A stretch of DNA of 64,000 nt from Brugia malayi (taxonomy: Eukaryota; Nematoda; Chromadorea; Rhabditida; Onchocercidae): NCBI RefSeq assembly GCF_000002995.4, contig NW_025062479.1, forward strand, positions 23,184,721 to 23,248,720. Reading direction: 5' to 3'. How positions within the stretch are numbered: position 1 is the first letter of the stretch; the number at the start of each line of letters is the position of its first letter. The notes under the pieces are model-generated. The model made no database searches and was not told where the DNA came from. It saw only the letters and a list, made by a program, of their open reading frames with translations. This document shows positions 1 to 14,799 of this stretch, one piece after another. A program made the position numbers and the translations under genes.

Positions 1-2889
1 GAGGGCAATTCTATCAATTTTTTCATTGTCGTATGCATTATTGCATGAGCTTAATCCGATATATATGTGTAGAAAGTATATACTATACATAAGTTGATTC
101 ATTGAACTCTGCCATCTCCATATACCGTCTAGCATATTTACGGCTTTAGGACGAAATTAAAAAGTACAATTAAATGAACACCAGAGAAGTGGAAATATAA
201 TTAAGTGTAAAGCCAACTTCACCACTTACTCTTATACATGTCGAATCCACAATCCTGAAATTACTTGCAAATAATTATTTATCAATAAAATATCACTTAA
301 GAGCAGATTGCCACGAACATTATTTATTTCAACAGTGTTAAAACAAGCAATAAAGTTAGACATGAAGGAATAACATCCTAACAAAGTTAGTTCAAATAAA
401 GTTAAAATAAAAGTGAAAAAGGATAACATAAGATGACCTGAAGAGAGAGATAATGATTTCCTAAGCATTTCATTAGTTTAATATTACTTCAAATTTACCA
501 GTATTCTTATTATGAGGTTTATTATCCATTTCTAAACTTTTATTCTGTCTCTGCACCAGAAACAAACAGAAAGTTCAATGCAAAATAAGTATTAAAAGTA
601 CCTATTCAACATGGTACAATTACAAGCTATTAATTTATTGCTATGTTTCAATTTATTACAGCGCTCTTGAGCCAAGCTGAGCTGTATCTTGATCGTTTGA
701 CCTATATAAAGTAATTTTTTCTAACTTCTTATTTAAGTGGATGTATGATAGTTTGTAAGAACAAAAATTCATCAATAGAAACATAAACATCATTGAAACT
801 ATAAAAAGTAAACACAGTAATTACACATGCTGATTAAAGATCACTTGTCAAAAAAATAATACACCGATATGTACTGCTTTACGAACATATATCTAAATTA
901 AATATTTTAGAAATTATTCACATTCTGCCTAATATAGTTATTAATTTCTCTTTGATTACTAATCACAAATATTAACATTGACACTAACATATATTTCCTT
1001 TCCAAACTTACACAGTCCAAAAGTTAGCTTCAAATTAGATCAAGAATAACCATCATAATCATCGATATATCGATTGAAATGAAACAATTCCGTCATTGCT
1101 CACGAATAACACTAAAATATCCACAACATTTACATCCTTTCAAACACTGAAAATCGTAAAATCTGTAATTCGTTTTAAAAGAAGGTACTTTCAGATTTCT
1201 ATTAGGACAAACACGGCAAAACAATGCTAACAAATGGTATCTAAGAACATTGTACGACAACAGAAATCAATACGATTGATATCCACAAAAAAAGCAGAGA
1301 AATTGATGATATAGAAAATAGAAAATGATGGCTTACGTTTTCTTCCAAAACTTGTTTTCTTTTTCTTCTTCAGCAAAATATTATCAGCAAAAAGAGAAAG
1401 AGGAAGAAAAAAAAAAAAAAATAGTTCAAACCTTCCTTTCATTCTGCAATTTCGGATATCTTTATAAAAACCATTTTAGCATTCTTTTTCAAGCTATCTT
1501 TTTTTGAAAATATTTTAGTCGATGAATAAGTTATCTTAAACTTTCCACTTTAGTTTCATTTTATAGCTTTAATCGAAAATATCCTGAAAGATAACAAATG
1601 TTATTTTTTTTTCCACTTCTTTCATACTTTACTTCACTGAATCAAAACTGAAATTACTTTTTCCAAAAACACATTTCTAAAGCACAAGAATTGTGAATAA
1701 TTTCACGAATAACTTCTAAATGTCTAACTTCTGTTTAATAAATGACTTCTTCATTTATATAACTTACATTCTCGGAACTGTATCGCTTCCTATCTTTCAA
1801 AGAAGACACATATTTCACCATTGTGAATCATTCATTTTAAAACAATAACACTGAAAATAAAAACTTAAACAATAGTTGAAATTAGAATGTTTTAAAATTT
1901 AAAATTTCACTCAAAATGTCTTAGAATGTTTTAAAATTTCAAATTTCACTCAAACATCTCTCCCTGACAACAAATAATAATAAAACATAAACTTCATCAT
2001 CAAAAAATCAAAACTAATTTCGTTCGCAAATTGTACCACTAACCAGAAGAAAAGAGCAAAGAACGAAGAAGTGAACCCATTTGATGTATTCAATACTTCA
2101 ATAGTAATTGTCGTTTTAATCTCTTTCTTATTTTGATTTACTTAACAATGTTTGAAATTATTATCAAATATTCTCATTTAGGATATTTTAAAAATTAGAA
2201 AAAAAGTTTTTTTTGGTAGATGAAAAAGAGCCTGAAAATATGATAATTTAAATTCACTTAAATAAATCAATATTTTATAAATATATTTTTAAATGACAAA
2301 TAGTAATGCTAGAAAACATTGTGCACATAGTTAGCATATATTTTTGTTCTAAATATTGCATTTATTATTGCCATAGATAAAAGTGAATTATTACTAGAAT
2401 TTAAGAAAAAAAAACAAAAGATAAAAATAAACTTTTCAATGAGTGAAATAAAACAGAAACTTTGCGAAAAAAAAAAAGAAAGAAAAAAGAGAAATAGAAA
2501 CTTTGGCGTTTTTTCTTAATTCCAAAAATTCCAAATTTCGAAATTGGAATGTTCATTAGATCATTAAATAATGCTAATTAAATATTATGCTAACTTTGAA
2601 TTATACCTTGTTTATTAATTGCATCAAATTAGTCATTATTTTTTAACAGTCCTTCAATATTACCATTATTTTCCTTTTCTTTTTCTGCTCAATTAACAAA
2701 TTTTCAAATGCTAGAAGAAATATGATTAATTAAAATAATGAAAACTTTGAGACTATTAGTGGAAGTTAGGATGTATGTAACTGATAAGTCAGTCAGCTTT
2801 CAACATTTACTTGTTTATGATGACAATTTTTAGATGAAGAATTTTATATAATTAACAAATCAAACAGTTTATGACTGACAATTCACTTT
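1..2889. other. AT-rich intergenic sequence, no gene seen
   Basis: No reading frame here resembles a protein; the open frames of 60-80 codons are low-complexity and rich in Phe, Leu and Lys. The stretch holds several A or T homopolymers and a two-copy direct repeat of 39 bp near 1882-1953. It ends at the left LTR of a retrotransposon. I see no RNA gene. Confidence 0.6.
2885..2889 (+). repeat. Target-site duplication, left copy (ACTTT)
   Basis: The five bases ACTTT immediately before the left LTR are repeated exactly at 6639-6643, immediately after the right LTR. A 5 bp duplication is within the usual range for Bel/Pao integration. It shows that the whole unit 2890-6638 inserted as one piece. 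Confidence 0.9.
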
Positions 2890-3406
2890 TGTCGTGAAAG
2901 ACGAAATATTTAAATTATATCCAAAACTAACAAATTCCTCTTATCTAATTCCTTTTCCTCGCACAACAAAAACCCTTTGTTAGTAAACCCTTCGTTAGCA
3001 AAACCCTTTATTAGCAGTCTTTGTTTCATATCATTTAAATGTCCTCCTCTGCTGAATATCTGGTCAGTTCAGTTCTGTATATAAACTAATCTTGTTAACA
3101 ATCTTCTTTGTTCATCCATGAGAAATCCTCCCATCTAATCTCCATTCGTTAAATCAGTCTTATATATAACCCAACCAATCCTTCCATAACCATCATTTGC
3201 TTTATGTTTTGGGTGGTATTGGGATGCGTCTAATACTTTATAATTTTGTGTTATTTCACCATTTTTATATTATTGCATGTTTTATAATTATATCTTTCGT
3301 TACGCGTTTGTTAATCGGTGTAGCATCCGTACGACATGTATAAAGCGCTATTATTTGCTTCATGTTAAATAAAGGTTTAATTACCCAAGTTTGAGGTTTC
3401 ACGACA
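2890..3406 (+). repeat. Left (5') LTR, 517 bp
   Basis: It begins TGTCGTGAAA and ends TTTCACGACA, a perfect 10 bp terminal inverted repeat with TG...CA ends. It matches 6131-6638 almost base for base. The differences I see are a 3-base indel near the start, a roughly 12-base indel about 3290-3300, and a handful of substitutions near the 3' end. A TATA-like run (GTATATAAAC, about 3077) and an AATAAA (about 3368) fit a U3 promoter and an R-region polyadenylation signal. Confidence 0.93.
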
Positions 3407-3417
3407 AAGAATAATTT

Positions 3418-3434
3418 TGGTGCCCGAGGTGAGG
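3418..3434 (+). other. Candidate primer-binding site
   Basis: Eleven bases after the left LTR the sequence TGGTGCCCGAGGTGAGG begins with TGG, the complement of a tRNA CCA end, and is far more GC-rich than its surroundings. This is the expected position of a reverse-transcription primer site. I cannot identify the tRNA by eye. Confidence 0.6.
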
Positions 3435-3440
3435 TAAGGT

Positions 3441-4472
3441 ATGTCGGCCAGTACAATTGTTCAAGCTACACCAGTAAAAGCGAATCTCGAGGGACTCCTC
3501 GATGAAATACAACAAATGGATCTAACTCCGTTAGACCAAAAAGCGACAGTAGAAGTATTGTGCCAGCAATACGAAGCAAGGGCAAGGATCATCAAAGAAA
3601 AGTTGATGCGCCTCGAAAAATACGTTGGCACTCTTGAGAAGATCAACGACAAATGGTTGGAACACATTCAACTAGCCCCAATGTCGCAAAAGAAAAAAGA
3701 AGAAGAAAAATACGAACAAATGGCAAATGACGATTGAGGTATTTTAAAATTAATTAACATAGGTACGGATACCATTATAACCTTATCTATGTACAAGGAT
3801 GATACAGAGTTAGCCCTTAAACGTCTATCACAAATTAAAGAACCTAGCTTAACTGAATGTCGTCCAGTAGTAAATTTACCACAATTGTCGTTACCAACGT
3901 TTAGTGGAGACCCTAAAACATGGAGAAAATTCTGGAGTAGTTTCGAAGCCTCCGTACACTCTCAAAACATACCAGATATCCAAAAATTAAATTACTTGGT
4001 TTCTTGCTTAAGAGGAAACGTCCTACAGCTAGTAAGAGGTTACGATAGGGCACCTGAAAACTATGGAATTATAAGAGAATTATTAGTGGAGAAATTTGGT
4101 CGTGTTTCCACTATAAGAAAATTACTTTACAATGAACTCATATCTACAAAACGAAACAACCGAGACTGGAAAACAATAATCGAAGAAATGGAGAGAGTTC
4201 TAAGGCAGTTAGAAGCAATTGGCGAAAACGTAGAGCAACCTACCATCGAAACGATAATAGAATCCAAATTGCCAAACTGGATATTAAACCAGGTTTATCA
4301 ACAAAAAGAAGAAGATGGCCAGTGGTCCGTAACAAAACTTCGACAGCTTCTCAGGAGCACCAGATGTCAATTTGATCTTTGCAGATTCTGTTCAAAAAAT
4401 GGAAACCCTCCAACGATCCCGAGAAGCAAGATTATCTCTTCAAGGAGAACCCGTTGGCCTAATACCGCCTGA
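3441..4472 (+). pseudogene. Bel/Pao Gag segment (DUF1759-like) with an in-frame TGA
   Basis: The frame starts with ATG at 3441, 34 bp after the LTR, and stays open to 4472 except for one TGA at 3735-3737. The first part (98 codons) is charged and helical, as at the N-terminus of Pao Gag proteins. The second part holds the DUF1759 hallmark LPTFSGDPKTWRKFW (about codon 153 of the whole frame), followed by KLNYLVSCLRG and the ELLVEKFGR segment. The family resemblance fades after about 4375, and the last 30 codons look like out-of-frame sequence. No zinc knuckle or aspartic protease is visible. The TGA could be a degenerative mutation or a read-through site; sequence alone does not decide. Confidence 0.8.
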
Positions 4473-4575
4473 TCAAGTTCTACTCAAATTAAAAGAGAAT
4501 CACTACACAATAACTGAAGAAATGAAAGATAAATTTTTATTTACGACTCTTACACGGGACAATCAGGAGAGCTAA
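4372..4575 (+). other. Short linking frame between Gag and the N-like gene
   Basis: This 67-codon frame lies one base out of register with Gag. It overlaps the end of the Gag frame by about 100 nt and the opening of the N-like frame by 43 nt. It is charged, not low-complexity, and I do not recognise it with confidence; by position it could be the remains of Gag or the N-terminal part of the captured viral gene. At 4533-4539, A_TTT_TTA in this register sits exactly where the next frame opens, right after a TAA. It resembles, but does not match, a canonical -1 slippery heptamer. Confidence 0.45.
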
Positions 4576-5549
4576 GTCGAATTGGAATTGATGTCCCCGT
4601 AGATTATCTAAATGAACTTGATCACAAACCATACATCAATGTCCCAAAATTCTGCGACACTGAAGAAGGGTTTCAGCTGGCTAAATCAATCATCCATAGT
4701 AACATCCCACCATCTACTGCTTCGGGAATTGCGGTGTCTTACATTGCTAAAGTAATGGAATCCATAACTGGTGTGCTTCAAGATGATTGGAAATCGTATT
4801 CAGTCATCATCGGTCACAAAGGGGATACAATAAGTCCACTCTCTTTACTAAATATCAAAAAAACAGAATTGGAATTCTCCAGAGTTAAACCTGAATCTGG
4901 AACGGCTGTGACAGATTATGCAATCGCAGCAAAGGCACTAATGGTATACCGAATAGCCCAAGCCCCTGCAGCTCAAATGGGTTACAAAGCAGAGTTAGTT
5001 CGAAGAATTGGGGAAGTATTCAAAATGGAACCATTCAATTTGGACTCAACTGCAGGAGTAATGAATGTGCCACATTGGATACAAGACCAGGACTACTGCA
5101 TCCTAGTCTCTGCTGTGGACATGTTCTTTAGAAAATTCCCCAATCATAAATTTGAAAAATATCGAGCATGCACACTGGGTACATTCCTCAAAGATTGCGT
5201 GGTCATCACTTCTCTTAATCAAGCAGCCCAATGTCTCTCTATAGAACCAGCTGTATTACTTCAATATGTATTTAGCAAAGACATTGCAGATGATGTCCGA
5301 CGACTAATTGGAGGAGGTCCACATGAAGAAAAGAACGTTGACCATTCATATTTCCAGTATATGAGAGAGATGAATCTGATACCGAGATCCCCCTACTCAG
5401 CATCTATCAATCCTAACCTGTTCACCTGGTGTCAGTTCATCGGAGTTCTGATGGGCAAAAGACGTTCGGTCCATGCTAGATTACTGGACTGTTTCAGTCC
5501 GTCAATGCTTCTTGTGTATGCCTCTTATGTTGTGTATTACATCTCGTGA
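4533..5549 (+). CDS. Rhabdovirus nucleoprotein-like endogenous viral element
   Basis: The frame is open for 338 codons from just after a TAA at 4530 to a TGA at 5547. From about 4578 it follows the rhabdovirus N order. There is an N-arm region, then DDWKSYSVIIGHKGDTIS (about 4782-4835), the hydrophobic VSAVDMFFRKFPNH segment (about 5112-5153), KDCVVITSL in the N-lobe/C-lobe hinge area, and RSPYS at 5385-5399. SPYS is the best-known invariant motif of rhabdovirus N proteins, which coat viral RNA. Similarity stops near 5510, short of a full-length N (usually more than 400 aa). There is no conserved in-frame ATG before 4755, so expression would need a fusion or frameshift from upstream. No stop or frameshift interrupts the viral part, implying recent capture or constraint. 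The family call is by motif and order only. Confidence 0.82.
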   Translation: MFIYDSYTGQSGELSRIGIDVPVDYLNELDHKPYINVPKFCDTEEGFQLAKSIIHSNIPPSTASGIAVSYIAKVMESITGVLQDDWKSYSVIIGHKGDTISPLSLLNIKKTELEFSRVKPESGTAVTDYAIAAKALMVYRIAQAPAAQMGYKAELVRRIGEVFKMEPFNLDSTAGVMNVPHWIQDQDYCILVSAVDMFFRKFPNHKFEKYRACTLGTFLKDCVVITSLNQAAQCLSIEPAVLLQYVFSKDIADDVRRLIGGGPHEEKNVDHSYFQYMREMNLIPRSPYSASINPNLFTWCQFIGVLMGKRRSVHARLLDCFSPSMLLVYASYVVYYIS

Positions 5550-6154
5550 GACACTGGGAAAGTACCCTTAAAACTCTCAATGTTTTTTGGGAAATCTGGA
5601 GAACCGAATATTTAACTAGCCTCAGAGAACGCACGCAAAGGGAAATTACCTCATCCAAAGGAGCACAAAAAAGAACTCCAAGAAAGGGAGAGATTGTACT
5701 CTTAAATGAAGCGGGAATTCCAAGAGGAATGTGGAAATTATTACGGATCAAGGACATCAAAATCGATAAAGACGGTAAAGTTAGGAACGTTCAGGTGGAA
5801 ACTCCCACTGGGAAACTTCTCGATCGTCCAATAAATGTCTTGTATCCTCTCGAAGTTAATGATGAAGAAATTCATCTTAAACCTAATAAGAAAGAAAATA
5901 TGAAAATTCCGGAAGCCGAACAGAACACTGAGGAGCTCCAGGAACCTATTGCGATGCGAACTAGGAGCAATACAAAACGACAATCTCGATTAAAGGAGGA
6001 CAAAACAACTACCACCGCACCATCATCAGAAACCTGTAGAGATTTACACGATCAAGGACAGATCAATGGAAATAAACAAGCCCCACTTTCTTATGAACCC
6101 CACGCATTACCTACCTTTTCTGGTCGGGAGTGTCGTGAAAGACGAAATATTTAA
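5546..6154 (+). pseudogene. Bel/Pao integrase C-terminal tail (DUF5641-like), rest of Pol missing
   Basis: The frame reads VFWEIWRTEYLTSLRER, then RKGEIVLLNEAGIPRGMW, then LLDRPINVLYPLEV. These are the successive blocks of the domain that closes Bel/Pao Pol polyproteins downstream of the integrase core. Upstream, where the DDE integrase, RNase H and reverse transcriptase should lie, there is instead the N-like frame, so only the last portion of Pol survives. The remainder is hydrophilic, with Lys, Glu, Thr and Arg, as is common in this tail. The frame runs 24 nt into the right LTR (which begins at 6131) before its stop, so the end of Pol overlaps U3. It overlaps the N-like stop by four bases; the listed start is only where the frame opens, not a credible initiation codon. 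Confidence 0.82.
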
Positions 6155-6638
6155 ATTATTATATCCAAAACTAACAAATTCCTCTTATCTAATTCCTTTT
6201 CCTCGCACAACAAAAACCCTTTGTTAGTAAACCCTTCGTTAGCAAAACCCTTTATTAGCAGTCTTTGTTTCATATCATTTAAATGTCCTCCTCTGCTGAA
6301 TATCTGGTCAGTTCAGTTCTGTATATAAACTAATCTTGTTAACAATCTTCTTTGTTCATCCATGAGAAATCCTCCCATCTAATCTCCATTCGTTAAATCA
6401 GTCTTATATATAACCCAACCAATCCTTCCATAACCATCATTTGCTTTATGTTTTGGGTGGTATTGGGATGCGTCTAATACTTTATAATTTTGTGTTATTT
6501 CACCATTTTTATATTATTGCATTTTTTATAGTTTACGCGTTTGTTAAACGGTGTAGCATCCGTACAATATGTATAAAGCGCTATTATAGCTTCATGTTAA
6601 ATAAAGGTTTAATTACCCAAGTTTGAGGTTTCACGACA
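6131..6638 (+). repeat. Right (3') LTR, 508 bp
   Basis: It has the same TGTCGTGAAA...TTTCACGACA ends as the left LTR and is collinear with it throughout. It is shorter mainly by a deletion around 6529 (or the left copy has an insertion). The LTRs were identical at insertion, so these few changes suggest a fairly young but not brand-new copy. ACTTT follows at 6639-6643. Confidence 0.93.
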
Positions 6639-6802
6639 ACTTTTATCACAAATATTTTAGTTGTAATGTTTTAAATATATTATTTATAATTTATATAATG
6701 TGAATCTTTATCATAATTTTTTCATTTCTTCAAAATACTTTTCCATTATTTTTAAATTGTAGGGATTTACATTATAAAAATACATAAATCGAACACAAAC
6801 AA

Positions 6803-11244
<4,442 letters not shown>

Positions 11245-14200
11245 TCAGCTCAAATCCGAATCGGATATATTCAGTCGTTTTCGACGTGCCTTTACCTCAT
11301 CAGTGAGTGCACCAAGATTTTCATGACTTGAATCTAAGTAACAATCCCTCAAGCAACCGTTTATACTCACTTTTTCCGTTTTCTATAATAAAATACAAAT
11401 GTATCAATAAGATAAATGAAAATCAAATAGTAAAAGAAAATAGATAAGTTCGATTGGTAATATAGCAAGTTTATTACATGTTAATTTTGTCTATTTACTA
11501 AAACATAACGAAACATCTACGTAACAGTAATTTGTGCTACAACATATTCAGATTATGTTACTGTTCCACAAAGCTCAGTGAGAAATTTAGATTGAAATTT
11601 CATGGAAAAATCTGGTAAACTGAAAAAGATTGGATTTATCAGTGTATGATATAATATCATCTGATTTATAAATTCCGGAATGATAAAAATCATATGACTA
11701 ACCGTGAATGTTCGTACCCACCAAACTGACATCCAAACAGATGCAAATGTACCAACAGCCTAAAATTTCGTTTTATTTCAGTATGAAAAAAAAAAAAAAA
11801 GTTAGAATATTCAGAGAAAATCGCTGGCATTGTTATAATCGTATTAGCATTCCTACACATATAACAATTCTAAGTGACTAATTGAAACAAACCATAAAAC
11901 AGATCCATGAAACAATCAGTGTTAGTTTAACACGAGGAAGCTGTGGTCGTCCAAATTTAATGCAAATTGATGCTTCCAAAGTACAAATAGCCACATAAAC
12001 CCAACTTTGCATACCCATACGTTTAATTCGAGGATCGGTGGCGAATAAATAAAATTGTCGTATGGTTGGGGCTGATATGAAGGCAATTAAAAGGATCCTT
12101 GAAAACACTAATGGATGTGATGTGTCCACCGCGAATATGTGCTTCAGAAAAAAAGTATTTAATTCCGTTATCTGAAAATTACATCTTCATTCGAAATAAC
12201 TTTCAACAAAAAAGTAGTATAAACAATTTAGTAGATAAATTTTCAACATTAGATTTCGATATTCTGTCATAAAGTGAAACGTACCAGCCAAACTAAGACA
12301 AATCCATAAATTGCCAACGTTCTTCTCAGAGCGCAGTTATTATACCAATCCACTTTCATCCAACTTTCGGGAGTAAATTGTAGCACAGCTCGTTTGAATT
12401 TACCACGTGCTGTTTTGATATCTCTGGAAATTTAAATTAATTTAAAATCAACTTAAAAATACAACCTGATTGCAAGATGAATACCATGTTAAAAATATTA
12501 CCTTATTAAACACAAACATATTTCTGATAATATTACATTTCAAGCTACTGAAATTAAGTGTAAAAAGTTACTTAATACTTTCCCAATGGAACTGTCGCAT
12601 CTCAAAGAAATTTGACAACCATATACCAAACCATATGCCTAGTCCGTTGCACAACAAAATGTCCAAAATAATCGCATCCCACCAACATTCTTGAAAGTTT
12701 GGTAATAAATGAGCGAATAAAACCTGAATCAAATAGGTTAAGTCAAACAGTTCAAATACCAGTGTTCACAATTAAAAGCATAAAAAAGAAAAAAAAATTT
12801 TTAACAAACCAGATTATTAAAATTAAAGAGTAAAAAAATGATTCAACTGAAGTAAAAATGTGATAAGCAATTATTTTTTAAGCAAAAAATAAAAAGTACC
12901 TCGGTTAATTCCCATGCGATACTAATATACCAACATATGATAGAATGGCGAATAAGTAAAGCTTTCATGGCCCAGCCAACAAAATGTCCAATGGCAAATA
13001 TATCCATGTAGCCCCATAATCGCTCCAATGTGATATCGGAACAGTTCACAGCATAAGCCTTAATAAAAGCTAACAGCTATAAAAAATTCAACCAAAATTT
13101 ATTTAATGAAGAATAATACATTTGTCGTATATTGAAATATGCTATTCATATGTAAGTGTTAAGATAGTAGCAGTGAAATGTAATTAAACATCATTTTGAC
13201 CAATTTTGAATTACAAAAAAATTCCAACACAATGTAGAATAAGGAAAAACTTACTTTTTCATCCAATTTTTCCTTACTTAAGCCTTTTGGATCAAGCCAT
13301 TTCAATACATCTTTGATATCACGAAAGTTTTGAAACAATGCAAATTGAAGCATCAATATATATAAGACACTCATACCAAAAATAATGCGCCAGAAAACTG
13401 GATGTGGACGGATAAATGGACCTAAAATTATTCAAAAAATTGAACTGTTGACAGTATGAACAAACAAAAAAGAGAAGAAAATAATTAAATTTACCATTTG
13501 GAAATGTGAGACCACTGACAACAAGAAATAAAACAACTGCAGCAGTAATACCGGCATAAACATTAATTGCTGAACTGTCATCATTCCTGAAATATTCACT
13601 GTTCTTCATTTCTAAAAAATATAACCAATCATTGGTCGCTGGGTAAATAAAATAAGTAAATGAATGACAAAGTATTTCAGCAAGCTGAATAAGCAATGAC
13701 TCGAGGTAATACAAACTAAACTAAAATGATATATTACCTACTAAATGCTGGAATAACAAGCAGCGCACAAATGATAACAAGAACCGTAACTGTACGTGGT
13801 TTATAAAAAAATTCCAAAGTAACGTCGTTTACAACACGTTCATTGATAAGCCGATAATGTATACAATCCAGCTCACGTCCTGTATATTTTCGACGCTTTT
13901 CATCACTTAAAATAACTGATTATATGCCATGGAATATATGGTACTGATAATAAAGTTCATTTCAAGAATGAGGAGTTTGTGTATGTTTTGTTAACTCAAA
14001 TAACAGAGATAGATTAATTTAAATAGCAATTAATACATTAAAAAGCATATTAGTCCGAAAAGTAGGGTACTAATAACCACAATTAATAAAAAAGGTTATG
14101 AATACACCTATTCCTCGTTGACTTGAATAACTGAAGTAATCAAAAAAGCAATTTATGGTTTAATAGACTAAGATATAATAATATAAAATGTAAGATATAA

Positions 14201-14799
14201 TCTGTAGCTAATATATAATCAAAGATATAAGATTAACATAGATAATGAGGATAACATAATGTATAAAGGAGGAGATAAATAAAAGTTCAGAAAAAAAAAA
14301 GCTTTCATTTATTCCACTCCAATCTTTTTTATATTTAAAGTAAGACAAAATAAAATAATGAAATAGAATAAGAACACAGTTCTTGAGTCCCGTTGCTAAT
14401 CTCCACAAGTTAACTTGTATTAGAAATAATCATTTTGAATAAAAATAAAGTGAACTTGTAACAAGCTGAAACAGACCTGAAATAATATCTCAAAGAGATA
14501 CTGATAGATGCATAAAATATAAAGACAGCAAGAATGGAAAGAATCAAATATTCACTGACAACAATTTACTAGTGTTAGTGATAGCTAAATAAAAATCATT
14601 CAGTGATAACTAACATGTTCGATATGTCACTTTCATCACCCGCATCATCGACATCGAAGACTTGCGAAGAATATTTTGATGAATTCAGCAACTGATCATC
14701 CAGGTAATCTTCCTCTTCATTATTTACATGTTGCAATGGACGAAACAACGTCCGTACAGCCTTATGACCATCACTTTTCAATCGTCTTCGCCGTATCAT
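11245..14799 (-). CDS. pssy-1: Phosphatidylserine synthase (PTDSS1-type base-exchange enzyme)
   Basis: This ER-membrane enzyme swaps the head group of an existing phospholipid for L-serine. Ten exons on the minus strand: 14799-14615, 13905-13738, 13586-13495, 13421-13255, 13058-12900, 12723-12572, 12423-12285, 12171-11893, 11759-11703 and 11382-11245, giving 511 aa. Diagnostic blocks are [55 protein letters not shown] and [12 protein letters not shown]. The late segment ([16 protein letters not shown]) is closer to human PTDSS1 than PTDSS2. Several hydrophobic spans fit the multi-pass topology. I chose the ATG at 14797-14799 because it follows an acceptor-like TTAAG by one base, a typical place for spliced-leader addition. 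The N-terminus is acidic and less conserved. The first junction (donor GTTAGT at 14614) is the least certain. Confidence 0.92.

Larger units (their letters stand above)
2890..6638 (+). mobile_element. Chimeric Bel/Pao LTR retrotransposon carrying a rhabdovirus N-like gene
   Basis: The element has two near-identical LTRs, each bounded by the inverted repeat TGTCGTGAAA/TTTCACGACA, and a perfect ACTTT target duplication. Its internal region is only about 2.7 kb. In order it contains a primer-binding-like site, a Pao-type Gag segment, a frame resembling rhabdovirus nucleoprotein, and the C-terminal tail of a Bel/Pao integrase. Protease, reverse transcriptase, RNase H and the integrase catalytic core are absent, so the unit cannot move without help. 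It lies 164 bp beyond the stop codon of ears-2, in convergent orientation. Superfamily assignment rests on the Gag and integrase-tail motifs; the viral assignment rests on the conserved N-protein motifs described in that entry. I see no obvious polypurine tract before the right LTR. Confidence 0.88.

Noticed and set aside
6085..6130. LPTFSG recurs at the end of the integrase-tail frame, echoing the Gag motif LPTFSGDP.
   Set aside because: The codons differ at nearly every synonymous position and nothing around it matches Gag, so coincidence is as likely as an internal duplication.
6100..6130. Polypurine tract before the right LTR.
   Set aside because: Only a short GGGAG abuts the LTR; the preceding bases are pyrimidine-rich, so no tract can be called.
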